DNA from: an uncultured Prevotella sp.
Lineage (GTDB): Bacteria > Bacteroidota > Bacteroidia > Bacteroidales > Bacteroidaceae
DNA length: 51,044 nt
Assembly (NCBI GenBank): GCA_946614435.1
Contig: CAMOGW010000016.1
Span: 1 to 51,044, forward strand
Direction: 5' to 3'
Below are positions 49,953-51,044 of the stretch, piece after piece. Each line of letters begins with the position of its first letter. Positions within the stretch are counted from its first letter, which is position 1. The translations under genes and the position numbers were made by a program. A model generated the notes under the pieces. It had not been told where the DNA came from. It did not search any database and saw nothing but the letters and a program-made list of their open reading frames with translations.

Positions 49953-50447
49953 TTACGGCTGCTCTTCCACGCTTCCGCTGGTGCCGCCTCCCTGCTGTGG
50001 GCTGCCGCTGTCGTCATCGTCGTCGTTCTCTTTCCCTTCAGCTCCGGGGAGCGTAGAGGTGAGTTTTGCCTGACGGGTGAGCACGCTGGTGGTGTAGCGC
50101 GACTTGCCGCCCTGGTCGGCCAGGAAGCGCAGGCGAACCCCCTTCACGTTGCCTATGGAGAATTCCTCGAGGCATTCGGCGCCAGTGGTCTGCAGGGCGA
50201 GGTAGAACGTGCCTATGCCGTCGAGCTTCACCTTCTTGCCCTCCAAGAGCAGCTCCTGAATGCACTGCACGAACTTCTTCACGGTGCCTGCCACCACGTC
50301 GGCGGTGAAGATGGTGCCGTGCGAGGCGATGTGTTCGCAGAGGCCTTCCAGGTCCACGGTCTCGGTGTGGATGATGCGTCCGTACCACTTGCCGTAGGCG
50401 TTGGGCATCTTGCTGTTGCTGTTCTGATACTTCTTAATGTAGATCAT
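49953..50447 (-). CDS. HU-like DNA-binding protein
   Basis: The 164-residue protein is of the Bacteroidetes HU-related group (histone-like, longer than the 90-residue HU). The HU-like core is at ~15-120 (ETVDLEGLCEHIASHGTIFTADVV, FVQCIQELLLEGKKVKLDGIGTFYLAL, VKGVRLRFLAD). The tail is acidic then Gly/Ser/Pro-rich (ENDDDDDSGSPQQ). It probably binds and bends DNA. It precedes the smalltalk gene by 330 bases of repeats, and both sit between the inverted terminal repeats. Such HU-like genes are multicopy in Bacteroidales genomes and often near mobile or phage-like DNA. Confidence 0.9.
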   Translation of the reverse strand: MIYIKKYQNSNSKMPNAYGKWYGRIIHTETVDLEGLCEHIASHGTIFTADVVAGTVKKFVQCIQELLLEGKKVKLDGIGTFYLALQTTGAECLEEFSIGNVKGVRLRFLADQGGKSRYTTSVLTRQAKLTSTLPGAEGKENDDDDDSGSPQQGGGTSGSVEEQP

Positions 50448-50720
50448 AGTAGTGTGTGTTTAGATATTAAATAAAACGGTTAAAAAAAGGTTGTTTCTCG
50501 CTGTTGTGTCATGGTCTTGCGCGCTTGTCCTGAACACACTACAAAGGTACGGCAAAGGACTTATCCGCCCAACCGCTTTAACGGACTTTTTGTGTAGTTA
50601 ACCGAATTTAACACATGTGAGTGTGCGTGCGAGTGGCCATAAGCGTTCAGCACGGTCGCTCGGTGCGTTTGTCCTAAACCCTTCTTGCAATCAGCATGCT
50701 CGCTTTTACGCAGTTCTATC
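50448..50720. other. HU-like gene leader and promoter region
   Basis: A leader of about 95 bases follows the promoter at 50542-50549. From 50550 to 50720 no gene or hairpin was recognised. Confidence 0.5.
50542..50549 (-). promoter_or_regulatory. -7 element of HU-like gene
   Basis: The minus strand reads TACCTTTG followed by TAGTG, 95 bases before ATG 50447. Confidence 0.65.
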
Positions 50721-50774
50721 GCGGAAAGAGGGCGTTTTCACCATTTCACTTTCACCATTTCACCGCGAAGCTTT
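50721..50774. repeat. Right inverted terminal repeat of HU-like/smalltalk cassette
   Basis: Inverted partner of 49353-49399; the outer end is GCGAAGCTTT at 50774. The inner part has an extra CATTTCAC relative to the left copy. Confidence 0.85.
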
Positions 50775-50777
50775 AAA

Positions 50778-50885
50778 TTAACAGTATAATATATAATATA
50801 TATATAATATATTATATATATATTATATATTATAAATTATAAATTATAAATTTTAAATTACAAATTATAAGTTACAAATTTTAAC
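50778..50885. repeat. AT-only tract
   Basis: About 100 bases of nearly pure A and T: alternating ATATAT runs, then three ATAAATT units and further A/T-rich units. It begins right outside the right terminal repeat. Confidence 0.9.
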
Positions 50886-51044
50886 ATTTCCTTTTTTTGT
50901 TGAAGGATGTTTTTCATTTTGTCTTTTCCTGAATACGGTTGACTCCTTTCAACCCTTGTTTTTTAACATTTGCCTATCCATACGGAATGAGTTGACTCGC
51001 TCTACTGGAAAAAGTTGACGACCATTACTGAGACGGTTGACTCT
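50886..51044. other. Iterated GTTGAC boxes at the right edge
   Basis: GTTGAC occurs at 50938, 50991, 51014 and 51036, the last three 22-23 bases apart. No gene is seen; the edge probably lies upstream of another gene. Confidence 0.55.

Overview
The window looks like chromosome of a Bacteroidales bacterium, most likely Prevotella or a close relative. At least fifteen genes are preceded by the Bacteroidetes promoter form (TTTG, about 20 bases, TAnnTTTG), Shine-Dalgarno sequences are scarce, and many families are typical of the order: DUF4861, DUF4835, DUF4738, a GldB-like lipoprotein, HU-like/smalltalk cassettes, and S16 with a long Ala/Lys tail. Mutase subunits MutA/MutB suggest B12-dependent propionate metabolism. 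No rRNA, tRNA or CRISPR array was recognised.

Layout. 1-2200: edge copy of a DUF2442 gene, a glycosyltransferase-rhaM operon, and rpsP read divergently. 2.2-8.8 kb: a compact minus-strand glycan operon (two-domain glycosyltransferase, flippase, two family-2 transferases, one GT-B transferase). 8.8-13 kb: iron alcohol dehydrogenase, small lipoprotein, mtaB, another family-2 transferase. 13-20.1 kb: DUF4861 protein, GldB-like lipoprotein, DPP-IV-type peptidase and a GH105-DUF4861 fusion; with rhaM, uxaC and a CE7 esterase elsewhere in the window they hint at pectin/rhamnogalacturonan and acetylated-glycan use. 20-28.7 kb: mutA-mutB, then coaBC joined in frame to DUF4835, recN and a convergent MgtC gene. 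28.8-37.2 kb: HAD phosphatase-panB-MFS-YhcH run, uxaC, a Wza-like export lipoprotein, glmS and a DUF4738 lipoprotein. 37.2-43.8 kb: minus-strand gyrA, two TPR genes and the CE7 esterase.

43.8-51 kb is the accessory end. A 181-bp direct repeat, carrying the RhuM 3' end plus the gyrA promoter, brackets a RhuM gene, an AlbA_2-like remnant and two unrecognised genes; the outer repeat copy places a duplicate gyrA promoter exactly in front of the unknown pair. Next come a DUF4160 remnant with an intact DUF2442-HTH gene (whose 5' end recurs inverted at the left edge), an FtsZ paralog with an unknown partner gene, decayed coding sequence, and an HU-like/smalltalk cassette bounded by imperfect inverted repeats. 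These last 7 kb hold most of the unexplained structure.

Limits: all family calls are from reading the translations; no database search was run. Starts were moved downstream where the longest frame ran through a recognisable promoter or a better signal peptide.
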